A DNA stretch of 64,000 bases, taken from CAZGCA01 sp964524145 (GTDB taxonomy: Bacteria; Hydrogenedentota; CAZGCA01). The DNA lies in assembly GCA_964524145.1 (NCBI GenBank), contig CAZGCA010000023.1:3060-67059 (forward strand), given 5' to 3'. The stretch's first letter is position 1; each line of letters opens with the position of its first letter. This document shows positions 10,301 through 19,600 of this stretch, in pieces. The notes under the pieces were generated by a model that searched no databases, was not told where the DNA came from, and worked only from the letters and a program-made list of their open reading frames with translations. Position numbers and translations under genes: made by a program.

Positions 10301-13191
10301 CGGTATCGATCGATCCGGCAACCCATGTAGTGACGCTCGGTGCCGTGGCAAACTGGTACGGCACGGAAACGATAACATTCATCTGCACCGATCCAGGGGG
10401 ATTGTCAGACAGCACGCAGGTGGAAGTAACGGTCAAATCGGTGAACGATGCCCCTGTCTGCACCGTGATATCGGCTGTGAGCTTCAATGAAGACGGTAGC
10501 GGTGTAAGCATAGATCTGGATGACTGCGTGTCGGACGTGGACAACACGGATACCGAGCTGAGTTGGACATATTCAGGAGCGACAAACGTTGCCGTATCGA
10601 TCAGCCCAGTGACCCATGTGGTGACGATTGGTGCCGCGGCGAACTGGTACGGCACGGAGACGGTAACGCTTACCTGCACCGACCCAGGGGGATTATCACA
10701 CAGTGCACAGGTGGCGGTGACGGTCAATCCGGTGAATGATGCGCCGGTATGCATGCTCATTGGGTTGGTACATTTCGACGAAGACGGTAGCGATACGAGT
10801 ATAGACCTTGACGATTACGTTTCCGATGTTGATGATGCCGATGCCGAGCTGAGTTGGACGTGGTCGGGGCCGACACACGTTACGGTATCGATCGATCCGG
10901 CAACCCATGTAGTGACGCTCGGTGCCGTGGCAAACTGGTACGGCACGGAAACGATAACATTCACCTGCACCGATCCGGGGGGATTGTCAGACAGCACGGA
11001 CGTGGTGGCAACGGTAAGGTCTGTCAACGACACTCCGTGGATCGACCCACCTATACCGAATCTCACCGTCGAGAAGAACGTCAGCTTAACATATGATCTG
11101 ACTTCGAACGAACACGATGTCGAAGACAGTGACGCTGTTCTTGTATGGTCGGTCAGCGACGTCGACACCTCGTTGTTTAGTGCTGCAGTTGATCCGGCCA
11201 CCGACGAGCTGACTATCACACCGGTGGTGGAGGCAGAAGGCAGCGACCTGATCGAGCTGACGCTGCACGATAGGGAGGAAGGAAGGGTGTCCCAGTGGGT
11301 CACCGTTGGCGTTACGGCGGATATGGACGGTGACGACATGCCGGACGGTTGGGAACAAGACCACGGATTGGATCCGTCCAGGGACGACGCGTTGGAAGAC
11401 CCTGACGAAGATGGGTTGACCAACTTGGAGGAATACGGCTTGCATACCAATCCGCAAGCAGAGGATACGGACGATGACGGGCTGAGCGATGGTGACGAAG
11501 CGCACACGTACGGCTGCAACCCGCTCAGTCCTGACTCCGATGACGACGGGCTGACTGACGGGGTGGAGGTAAACACTCACAGAACTGACCCGAACGACCC
11601 AGACACCGACAACGACGAGCTCGACGATGGGGCCGAGGTAACCATGCACGGAACCGACCCGCTCGACGATGACTCGGACGACGACGGCTATTCGGACGGC
11701 GCAGAGATGCTGGGTAACACAGATCCCACTGATCCGCACGATTACCCCGACTGTGATCCTCTGGGCTCGCCCGCGAACATTGACGCATCGAGTGGAACGT
11801 ATGCTGATCATGTGAGTGTGAGCTGGGACAGTGTGGGTGGAGCGAGCAGTTACGCCCTGTATCGAAGCACAAGTGATAGCTTTAACGAGGCAACTCTCTT
11901 GGGTGACAACGTTGCGTCTCCTTTGGATGACACTTCGGCCGAGTGCGGCCAGACGTATCATTACTGGGTGACGGCGACGAATGTTTGCGGAGAAAGTGCG
12001 CCCGGCGAACCAGACACCGGGTATAGAGCGTGTGGGCCGGGGAGAATCACGGGCTACGTGGGGGATGCTGAGACACAAGCACCCATCTCCGGTGCAACGG
12101 TCAAGCTTTGCTATTCCAGCGGTGCATGCACGCACAAGTGGGGCGAAAGCGATTCGAGCGGCCGTTTCGAGATCTCCGGTGTCGATGCCGGGCAGTACTA
12201 TCTTGAAATAGCCAAGAGCGGGTATACGGCAACCAGAGATCCTGCCGGCGGCACGTTCCAGGTGGGCGTCGGGGAAACGGAAGATCGGGGGACGGTCTAT
12301 CTCGAAGGAGTCTGCGAAGTCTCCCTTGCCCTGGGAAGAGGAGGCGCGAACCCCGGCGAGGCGGTAGTGGTGCCGGTGGAGATAGGGTCCCGCGCGGCCG
12401 GTGAAGCGGTGATTGTCAGCTTTGACCTCCGCTTCGATCCAGACCTCCTTGCTATTGACACCGACTTCGCTTTCGGAGGCATAGAAGACGGCCCGGCTAC
12501 AGTGGCTGCTGGCGGCGGAAGCGGGATCAAAGAGCAGGAGTCTGGTCTTTATGAGGTGTATGTTTTGTTTTCCGACACGCCGATACCGGACGGAGTCTTG
12601 GCGAGTGTGGGATTCATCATAGACCAATGCGCTGCTGCGGGAACGGTGATCCCCGTGCAGATCGAGAATCCCGTCGCAGCCAGACGGGACGCTACCGAGA
12701 ACGTGACCGCTGCCTACGATGGTCTCGTCTTTGCAACCCCGCCCGTGGCCATCACGGACGTCAGCCCGAACATGTGTCTTGTCGAGGGCGGCACCGAGGT
12801 AACGATAACGGGCACGGGCTTCCTTCCCGATCAAGTCTGCGTGCTGTTTGGGATGGACGCAGGGCTAAACGTCGAAGTGATTAGTTCGGAGACGCTGACG
12901 GTCGAGACACCAACGCGCGCTGCCGGTGTTGTTGACGTGGTTTGCGCCATACTCGGCATCCCTTACCCCGAATGGTGCGCGGTTCTGCCGCTGGGCTTCA
13001 CGTACATTGCCCCCGGCGCCAGCGGAGACGTAAACGGTGACGACATAACTAACGCGATAGACGTGCAGTTGACAATCAACGAAGCGCTCAGCATTTCTAC
13101 CGGCTACGACTGCGACATAAACGGAGACGGCTTCGTTAACGCCATCGACGTCCAACTCGTCATCAACGTCGCGCTCGGGATCGGAATCTAG
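4381..13191 (+). CDS. 2936-residue secreted protein: beta-helices, caspase-like peptidase, cohesin-like domain, dockerin
   Basis: I chose GTG 4381 because GGGAGGG sits just upstream and the product begins with a signal peptide (MKRYNIVFAVAFLVPIPAAA). Approximate order: duplicated right-handed beta-helices (22-340 and 469-780) flanking a wall-associated Ig-like domain; Ig-like domains (793-1220); a clan-CD/C13 caspase-like peptidase (1221-1460) with His1318 in ADHGS and Cys1372 in GGCHSGS; FN3 (1632-1737); carboxypeptidase-regulatory (1741-1823); four 97-residue cadherin-like repeats plus a diverged fifth (1829-2313); TSP3 calcium repeats (2314-2458); FN3; carboxypeptidase-regulatory; a cohesin-like domain (2643-2787); IPT/TIG (2790-2877); dockerin-like (2879-2936). 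The catalytic dyad is intact, so proteolysis, perhaps self-processing, is plausible. Substrate and surface anchoring are inference. Confidence 0.88.
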   Translation: MKRYNIVFAVAFLVPIPAAAVDYYVNDSSTTNDVYCTAVGSDANDGLTPATAKASVQAVLDAYDLEPGDAVYVDTGTYVLTENITVDSLDSGASGDPVTFQGSTHPDGTTLDRNDTSSSSCRGISIGASYVRVQDIRVTGSYYGIYVAGTDCEVRGCELFENTMGLMVGGRSTVLVNNLIHDNTSAGMYFAVYEGAYNPVVVNNTVVGNGDYGVRFAYSILSDAASFKNNVVRADGAGNCCVYFSASIHTGCTWDYNDLHATGGASVGYYGSASRATLGEWREATGKDSISISEDPLFVDEVSGDYHLSSTGGSWHGGAWAADGMSSPCIDAGDPASGYSNESSPNGGRVNLGAYGNTDQASKTPNRRFLTLLEPVGGENWASGDQSIRWRRTGGAWDGAETVRIYYSSDAGHSWTLLIDSLTASDESFTWNVDGLWSSPFYRVRIRCAEDASATDESADFRIGSATCYYVNDNSQINDVYCTTVGNDANDGLSPATPKGSIQAILDAYDLEPGHRVYVDTGTYLLATNIVVDAGDAGASGDLVTLIGSTHSDGTTVDRANTSSSAYGLEITGGNVRVSELRVTNAYCGVYLSGTGSEVTGCELFENIHGLFITSSSPWSAQTVANNLIRDNVEHGIYSWANSSPTIINNTIANNSSCGIYLEYGLANDGTFKNNIVSADDSGLYCVFFHNSLAPGFGWDYNDLYATGGAAVGYFGGTRATLSDWQTATSKDAHSISQDPLFVDAALNDYHLRTSSPCVDAGDNNGAPSFDMDGNSRPFGTSVDIGADEANNPSTPVVVVTPVAPTTVDNLLCTITTPTIVSPELTPQYEYSWSNGIDTVIHGPTTNETDTLSASFTAKHQTWLCTVRGFDGFSYSEPAADSTTVLNTPHDALSLSIPETLSTNLNLQCQLIKSPDPDNDVEYLIQWVITRPSQGWVDEPWTGPVLTTDTYTQIDTADTQNGDKWYCEVTYGDGEEADDTETSGTCTIGPTIPSFISLGFDGPNLVTLGDFITVKGVITPPPASGTIVSFESTSPSAVVDSDFPEAVAIGGSTYSRTFYPDEASEGRDPWKLTASWPGDDTHMPSTSDEVAFTVNKAQSALSLELSHSSALVNLGNAESFTATATLSVDNFPTQLRPLLLGRTIRLSVATPEGQTPYDPLEKSTDSDGVATFTAQQFEDAGILFGETGVWKFKAEFTGDDNFTLASTPDYDETDARLIVKEGAGYAILVLGRLDQTAEGHDAHAKTTDYVYRTLVDRAFDPTDIYYMREYLGNEEESEDIDVADLSPTKDDVQYAIETWAYNAIFDSPATLYIIFADHGSVDKFHLWSSENSEDEDQYITPAELEGYISLLESTLEGSGVTDPEIVFVYGGCHSGSFIPMFSAANRVVVTSCASDEISYRGVDSDPTDGSDVRDGEFFLMELFRNAGAGRSLEESFELASDKTVEYTASKSNGALAEEPQHPLLDDNGDGVGTPGASLGAVGADGSRAESMILGLGSNAGNTVSWFTVSGPVSIDPGGEIPSPLFAETTGRALTAEDTAWIEVKTPAYDSGELADSEYAEFQKQAEMVGPIAPGSSESVGEEKVRFEWSQDDLDPYLSFDTSGIYKVYYFLKDGTTGQVSSYLVTNIYVSLADNQPPQAVTLAYPGEGAVLYSTIFFVWGESSDPDGDAITYRLEVCEDSGFASDVIVKDGIAGTVTQLTAADGIEDLTDYYWRVIPVDAYGASPSSNTVRSFSVNKANPDLQGLITGVVEDSATGDAIPGASVTLTPGSHPLTTSTTQGVYYFPNLSPGLYTVEASASGYSDESEAAYVPTGGHAEVNFALTLTLESNSPLCTAIADVSFDEDGSDTSIDLDDYVSDVDNTDAEQTWTYSGATNVTVSIDVSTYVVTLSAATDWYGEETITFTCTDPDQLWDSTDVDVTVDPVNDAPVCAAIPDVSFDEDGSDTSIDLDDYVSDVDDADAELSWTWSGPTHVTVSIDPATHVVTLGAVANWYGTETITFICTDPGGLSDSTQVEVTVKSVNDAPVCTVISAVSFNEDGSGVSIDLDDCVSDVDNTDTELSWTYSGATNVAVSISPVTHVVTIGAAANWYGTETVTLTCTDPGGLSHSAQVAVTVNPVNDAPVCMLIGLVHFDEDGSDTSIDLDDYVSDVDDADAELSWTWSGPTHVTVSIDPATHVVTLGAVANWYGTETITFTCTDPGGLSDSTDVVATVRSVNDTPWIDPPIPNLTVEKNVSLTYDLTSNEHDVEDSDAVLVWSVSDVDTSLFSAAVDPATDELTITPVVEAEGSDLIELTLHDREEGRVSQWVTVGVTADMDGDDMPDGWEQDHGLDPSRDDALEDPDEDGLTNLEEYGLHTNPQAEDTDDDGLSDGDEAHTYGCNPLSPDSDDDGLTDGVEVNTHRTDPNDPDTDNDELDDGAEVTMHGTDPLDDDSDDDGYSDGAEMLGNTDPTDPHDYPDCDPLGSPANIDASSGTYADHVSVSWDSVGGASSYALYRSTSDSFNEATLLGDNVASPLDDTSAECGQTYHYWVTATNVCGESAPGEPDTGYRACGPGRITGYVGDAETQAPISGATVKLCYSSGACTHKWGESDSSGRFEISGVDAGQYYLEIAKSGYTATRDPAGGTFQVGVGETEDRGTVYLEGVCEVSLALGRGGANPGEAVVVPVEIGSRAAGEAVIVSFDLRFDPDLLAIDTDFAFGGIEDGPATVAAGGGSGIKEQESGLYEVYVLFSDTPIPDGVLASVGFIIDQCAAAGTVIPVQIENPVAARRDATENVTAAYDGLVFATPPVAITDVSPNMCLVEGGTEVTITGTGFLPDQVCVLFGMDAGLNVEVISSETLTVETPTRAAGVVDVVCAILGIPYPEWCAVLPLGFTYIAPGASGDVNGDDITNAIDVQLTINEALSISTGYDCDINGDGFVNAIDVQLVINVALGIGI
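9865..11030 (+). repeat. Four tandem 291-bp (97-residue) cadherin-like coding repeats
   Basis: The repeat unit has the motifs FDEDGS..SIDLDDYVSDVD, WYGTETIT and CTDPGGLSDS, and ends VNDAP. Units 2 and 4 (10207-10416 and 10789-10998) differ at only 2 of 210 bases, while units 1 and 3 are clearly diverged. This indicates recent duplication or gene conversion between alternate units. Confidence 0.9.
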
Positions 13192-13220
13192 AGCGGCAAC
13201 ACGAACGTCCTAATTCTGTC

Positions 13221-13437
13221 CAGAGCGTCTCATCGCGTGTGTCCGAAGCCTATCCTAACCCGGATAATGTGAACGCATAACCCGCCGAAAACGCCCCGAT
13301 TTCCGGATGATTTTGGCACTTACCCTGCACTTACGAAATGGCAGGGGCATTGCTGCGGATTTGCAACCGGCGATGCGACAGTAGGTTGTGTGTCTCATGT
13401 AATTAGCAACACGCGCACATACGGATTGTGTGTTTCC
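13221..13437 (+). repeat. 217-bp 3'-flanking repeat, copy 2
   Basis: Homologous to 3624-3840 and placed 30 bp after the TAG stop of the giant peptidase gene, so here it is wholly non-coding. The third dockerin gene has no recognisable copy after its stop codon. Confidence 0.8.
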
Positions 13438-13589
13438 GGTTGTGGTCGTGAGTATGAAGATGCAGAAGCTTCACTAGGAGCTTTTCCACATTGCCGTCTG
13501 TGTTGTTGGTCAGCGCCGGCTTCCGGCGCGCAACTAAACTACTTAAAGGGATTCGCTCAAGAGCAACGACTGATTTCCCGTGCTGCTGA
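13438..13589. other. Intergenic hairpin region before the RHS gene
   Basis: No supported gene. It contains a strong 7-bp GC hairpin (GCGCCGG-CTT-CCGGCGC, 13513-13529) without a T-tract, and a weak AAGCT/AGCTT hairpin followed by TT near 13470. Either could end transcription from the upstream gene. Confidence 0.4.
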
Positions 13590-13618
13590 TTGACATCAAT
13601 GGGTGTCGGTGCTACTAT
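13590..13618 (+). promoter_or_regulatory. Sigma-70-type promoter of the RHS-dockerin gene
   Basis: TTGACA (13590-13595), a 17-bp spacer and TACTAT (13613-13618). It overlaps the upstream in-frame extension of the RHS gene, which supports translation starting downstream at 13674. Confidence 0.7.
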
Positions 13619-13673
13619 CCGATCCGAAGCTAAAGCTCAAAGCAAAACGGGATCCAGTGAAGGAGTGAGTCCG

Positions 13674-16600
13674 ATGAAATCAGCTAATAGTTTGTCTTGT
13701 CTAACGAACCTGCTTGCCTGCGTTGCACTTGCAGCCGTAGTGGTTCTCCTCCCCAGTCAGGCTGGGGCTGAGGACATCACTGTGGATACCGATGCAACCT
13801 GGCCTGCAGGCACCTACGCCTATGATAACGTCGTTGTCTCGAACGGAGCGACGCTGACACTCGATGGGGCCGTTGAGATAAGCGCCGTCAGCCTGACCGT
13901 CGAGAGCGGAAGCGCGATCTCGGCTTTCGGCACGGGCTACGGGCAAGCTGAAGGTCCCGGGACAAGTGAGCAATTCGGGACCGGCGGCGGTTATGGGGGC
14001 CGGGGCGGCGACAACCGAGGCGAACAAGGAGGCGGTCTCTACGGGTCGGCAGTCCAACCGACGGATTTGGGGAGCGGTGCCGGTCCAGGAGGTCTCGGGA
14101 CAGGCGGTTCGGGCGGGGGCGCGATAAAGCTGGTGATAAGCGGCACAGCGACGCTTGCCGGAACCGTTTCCTCCAATGGCAGCGACGGGACGGGCTATGA
14201 TGCCGGCGGTGGTTCAGGAGGCAGCGTGCTTATAGAAGCGGGACACTTCAGCGGCGCCGGTGTCATTACGGCAAACGGAGGCAACGGCGCAGCCGGCGGG
14301 ATGTCGGCGGGTGGCGGCGGAGGCCGTATTGCCGTGTACTATGCGACCAGCGACTTCTCCGGCACCGTAACCGCGGAGTCAGGCAGCGGTAACGGAAATG
14401 ACACCGGCCAGGAGCCCGGCACGGTGGGCTTCTTTGACAGTGATGACGGTACCTTCCGATCGGGACATTCATGGCGGTTTCACGTTGACGATAGTCCCTT
14501 CGAACTAACTAGCTACACGCTGATACCCAATGCTGCCGCGACGGTCGAAGACGATGTTGTATTCAGTGGCGCGAGCCTGGTCCTTGAGAGCGGGGCTCAG
14601 TTATCGTTGTACGAGGGTTCACAGAGAATCGACTTTGAACTCACAAATCTAAGCATCGCCGAGAGTGCGTTGTTTTCCGCGGATGGCAGCGGCTATGGAC
14701 AGGCTGAAGGCCCGGGGACAAGTCAGGATGCCGGTACGGGCGGAGGCTATGGAGGCCGGGGTGGCGACAACCGAGGCTGGCCTGGTGGCGGCATTTTTGG
14801 GTCGGCGCTGCAACCAACGGATTTGGGAAGCGGCGCCGGGCCCGGCGGTATCGGTACGGGCGGTTCCGGAGGCGGCGCGATAAGCTTGGCGATAACCGGG
14901 ACCTTCACGCTCGCCGGCGCCATTTCAGCCAATGGCGGCGACGGGACGGGGTACGATGCCGGCGGCGGTTCCGGAGGTAGCGTCCTGATAGAAGCGGGGC
15001 ATTTCAGCGGCGCGGGTACCATTACGGCAAACGGTGGCAACGGCGCGTCCGGCGGAAGTTCGGCCGGCGGCGGCGGAGGCCGTGTTGCCGTGTACTACTC
15101 GACGAGCGAGTTCTCCGGCTCCGTCACTACGGACCCGGGTAGTGGCACCGCACAGAACACCGGCCAGGAGCCCGGCACCATCGGCTTCGTCGATCAGTCA
15201 ACTGACACTCTCCACACTGGCTCGACATGGCGGTTCGAACTAACGGACGAGCAGTTCCCCGTTGATCTCGTGGTTCCGGCAGGCTCCATCGCCGACATGC
15301 AGAGCGGCAAGACCTATGCCTTCAACGCTGTCACCATAGAAAACGGGGGAACGCTGCTCACGTCCGATGGACATCCCGCGGAGGAAGGTCCCGGCGCCGG
15401 CTTGAGTACCATCTTTTCGGCAAGCGGTGGAGGTTATGGGGGCAGAGGAGGGAACAGCGACACCACCGATGGCGGCGAACCCTATGGTTCTGCTGCGTTC
15501 CCGGTAGACCGCGGCAGCGGGGGAGGCAGCCCGGCCCGTGGTGGCGGCCGAGGCGGCGGGGCCATGCGGCTTGTGGTGGAAGCGCTGAGCGTGGACGGAA
15601 TTCTTGCCTCGAACGGTGCTGACGGGGAGAATCCCGGTGCCGGAGGAGGTTCCGGGGGCAGCCTGTATGTGACGACCGGGACCCTGTCGGGAGCAGGCTC
15701 GATCGAAGCCAGGGGAGGCAGCGGGGCAGCGGGCAATGATGGCGGTGGTGGCGGCGGTCGAATCGCGGTGTATCATAATGGCTCGACGTTCTCAGGTACC
15801 ATCGACGTCTCGGGTGGCGAGGGGTACGAATCAGGCGAGCCGGGAACGGCACTGATCATCCGCGAGATCCCTCTCGCGCTTGGCGGATCTCTCGATATGG
15901 ACGCCGAACCGTTCGGGTTCAATGTGTTCCGGCTCGAACTTGGGGCCGGGGACGCAACAAACCTGGTTGCACGGCTCACTCCGCTTGAAGGCGGCGGCGA
16001 ATGGAGCTTTGTAGGGAGGCTGAACGAGCAGCCGGGACTGGCCGAATACGACTGGCTGCCCGCGCCGACAGCTTCGCCTCCGTTCAGTATCCTGGTGCCG
16101 TCGCCGATACCGGGAACGTACTACTTTGGAGTCCATTTCGCCGAATGGGCAAAGGACTCCGTTGGTTTTCGTATCGAGGCGTTTTCGGCCGACCGCTATG
16201 TGGCCGGTGTGGACGTCGGTTCCGGTGGCAACAGCGGCACGACGACGGTCGAGATAGGTGGGCTCGGGTACGAGACCGGTATGGTCGTCGAGTTGCGCAG
16301 CGGGACCGGCACAGCTCTCAGACAGTCTGTTCCTTCATTCTTTGACGATGATTCCCTCTCCGTTTCTCTGACCCTGCAGGGGCTCGATCCGCAAACGGTG
16401 GACGTCGTTGTCGTTTGGCCTGACGAATCCGAGTTGGTGTTGGAAGACGCATTCGAGATCACGGAGGGTACCGGAGGCGGTCAGCTTAACGTACGGCTCG
16501 TGATGAACGAGACGGTCCGAACCGGCAGGGTTAACACGGTCTGGATTGAATACGAAAACGTGGGCGATGCAGACCTGCTATCGCCGATACTCGAGCTGGA

Positions 16601-19600
16601 AGTACTCGAAGACTACGTCCTGATGCGACCCGACTCGCACAGTCCATGGCAGTCCGAACCGCTTCAGTTCCTCGCGATCAGCTCGGAAGGACAGGCCAGC
16701 GTGCTCTCCCCCGGAGCATCCAATCGGATACCCGTGCAGTACATCAGCGACGGCGCCGCCCACAGCTTCAACACGTTTGTCCTGAGCGAAGACACCTCCG
16801 GCAATCCTCCAATGGACTACGATACACTGAAACCACAATTGCGCCCTGCAGGCGTCAGCGAGGATCTCTGGAACCTGATGTGGCCGGTATTCACGGCGCA
16901 GCTTGGAAACTCCTGGAACGAGTACCTCGAGACGCTCCGCTCCGATGCGGACTACCTGAGCCAGTTGGGCGTTGAAGTCTCGAACGTTCGTGAACTGATC
17001 GATTTCGAGATGAGAAAGATAGGTGGATTTGCCCCGAAGACCGTCCTGGCATCCGATCTTGATGCGCTCAGCGCCTGCGGCAATCTGCCCGTAAGTTTCA
17101 GCCGTACCTGCCATAACGATATTGCTGGACGCTTCTACAACGGTCCGTTCGGCTGGGGTTGGACGCACACCTACGATCTCAGGATAGTGGAACTCGGCGA
17201 TGGTGTTGTGGGCGTGTTCCAGGGAGGGTTGCCTTCGCATCTGTTCTACCTGGACAGGGACGGCACGTACCATGCTTCTCGCGGCGACTATGCCGAGCTG
17301 TCCCAAGATGCAGGTGGGTTCACTGTCAGCGAACAGGACGGCCATGTCTTCACATTCGACGCCGGCGGGAAGTTCGCGTCTGTTGAAGACCGGTATGGCA
17401 ACACGGTGACGGCAAGCTACGACTCGAGCGACAACCTGGTGCAGTTGCTGCATTCCAACGGGGATGCGTTCGCGCTCGCTTACGATGGCGGTGGACGTAT
17501 CACAACCTTGAGCGACCACGCGGGCAGGACAACAACGTACTCCTACACCGATGGTCATCTGGGAAGTGTTACGTCTCACGCGGGCTACGCCACTCAGTAC
17601 GGTTACGATGAGACACCTGACAGCCTGGTTGAGCATGCGCTGACATCGATCACCGGCTTCGACGGCATTGTGGAATGCTTCACATACGATGACAACGGCC
17701 GGCTGCTAGAGGAAAGTCTTTGCGGTCCCACACCGGGGCTCGCACTCACGTACACCTATCACACCTCAGGTGCTGTCGATGTTCAGGACAACGAAGGATT
17801 TGTGGTATCAGTATACCCCGACCATCGCGGCAACTATAGACGCATCACGGATAGCGCCGGTCGCGATGTCGTCCAGTCCTATGACTCGTCCGATAACCTC
17901 ATTGAACTTGTCGATACCGAGGGGAACAGATTTCTGTTTGAATACGACCATAAGGGCCAAGTCATCCGAACCACCAACCCATTGGGCGGACAAACTCACC
18001 ACAGCTACGACACACTGCTGAGCGTGCCCCTGTCGCTCACGGACCCGAACAACAACGTGACACGGTTCGTACTTGATGGCCAAGGCGGTCTCCAGCAGGT
18101 GCAATACCCTGACGGTACGCAGGAATCTGTGACACTGGATGCTCAGGGATCTGTGGTCGAATACACGGATCGCGCCGGCGAGACGACCGCTGTAACCCGC
18201 AACACGCGTGGCCAGATGACGGACCGGCATATGCCTGAAGGGCTGACAGAGAGTTACACCTATGACACGGTCGGGCGGTTGACGTCGGCTACGGATGTCC
18301 GCGGTGACACGACGACGATCTCTTACAACGATAACGACTCCGCGGCTTCTGTCGCATATCCGGGAGGCGTCGGGTTTGGATACGAGTACAATCAGTCCGG
18401 ATTGCTGGAGCGACGTACCGGACTCGAAGCGCATGCGTTTGACTATGTCTACGATTCACTCGGCCGTCTCGAGTCCATCAATCATGACTCGACCACGCTG
18501 GTTCAATACCAGTATGACAGTCTGGATCGTGTCGTAACGGAGCTGAAAGGCAACGGAACGTACTCCACGTACGCCTACAACGAGTCGGGGCTTGTGTCAG
18601 AGGTGGTCCATTACGCCCCGGACGATTCCATCCAACAACAGTTTGAGTACACGTACGACCTTCGTGGGAACCCCGTGGAAGTGGTGACGTTGGATGGGAG
18701 TTGGACGTACGAATACGACGCGATGGACCGGCTCACAGGCTACACCACACCAGGCGGATTCTGGGAAACCTATCAGTATGATGCGGCGGGCAACCGCGTT
18801 CTCGTGGCCAACAGCAACGGCGCAGTGGCGTACTCGACCGACGAGATGAATCAGTACACGCAGGTCGGAACCACAACATACACCTACGACGCAAATGGAA
18901 GTGTTACGTCACGGACGGACTCCACCGGTACCACCAGCTACGAGTATGATTCCCTGAATCGGCTCCTTCGTGTTGTCGAAGACGCCGGAAGCACATGGGA
19001 GTACACGTACGACGCTCTTGGGCGGCATACTACCGAGACGATCGATGGTGTGACCACCTACTTCGTAAGCGATCCGTTCGAGCCGGGCGACATCTCAGTG
19101 ACGTTGAATGAATCGGGCGAAGTACAAACGCGTTACATCTTCGGTGTCGGCCTGGGCGCACAAATGGATGCGAACGGTGACGTCAGCTACTACTGTTTCG
19201 ACGGTGGCGGCAACACGCGCCTGCTCACGGGTCCGGATGGATCCATCACCGAGGAATATGACTACTCGCCGTTTGGCGAGTTGCTGAATACAGGCTCACC
19301 CAAGTCCAAGAGCGCCGGTGCCCCGGATAAGCCTTTTCTGTATAGGGGCATGTATGGAGTCTTGACGCAAAGCCACGGTCAGATAAGCAGTGGCGGAGTG
19401 CAGATTGACCCGAAAATGGGTCGTGAGATGTCCGTCTTTTTGCAGGATCTCAACATTAAAGCGCAGATCAGCGATTATCGCGCCAGAGCTCGGATGCTTG
19501 AGCAACAGGCCAAGCAACTGGAACAGCGACTCTCTGGGGTGAAGGCTACAGGGCGAGCCGCCCTCACGGTGGACAAAGGCCCATCGCGGAGAGTCGGTGA

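Noticed and set aside
11086..12834. 582-codon open frame on the minus strand
   Set aside because: Antisense shadow of Asp/Gly-rich TSP3 and cohesin-like coding sequence; no domain, signal or ribosome site. The same applies to 7696-8763 minus, 16578-17636 minus and 19617-20678 minus.
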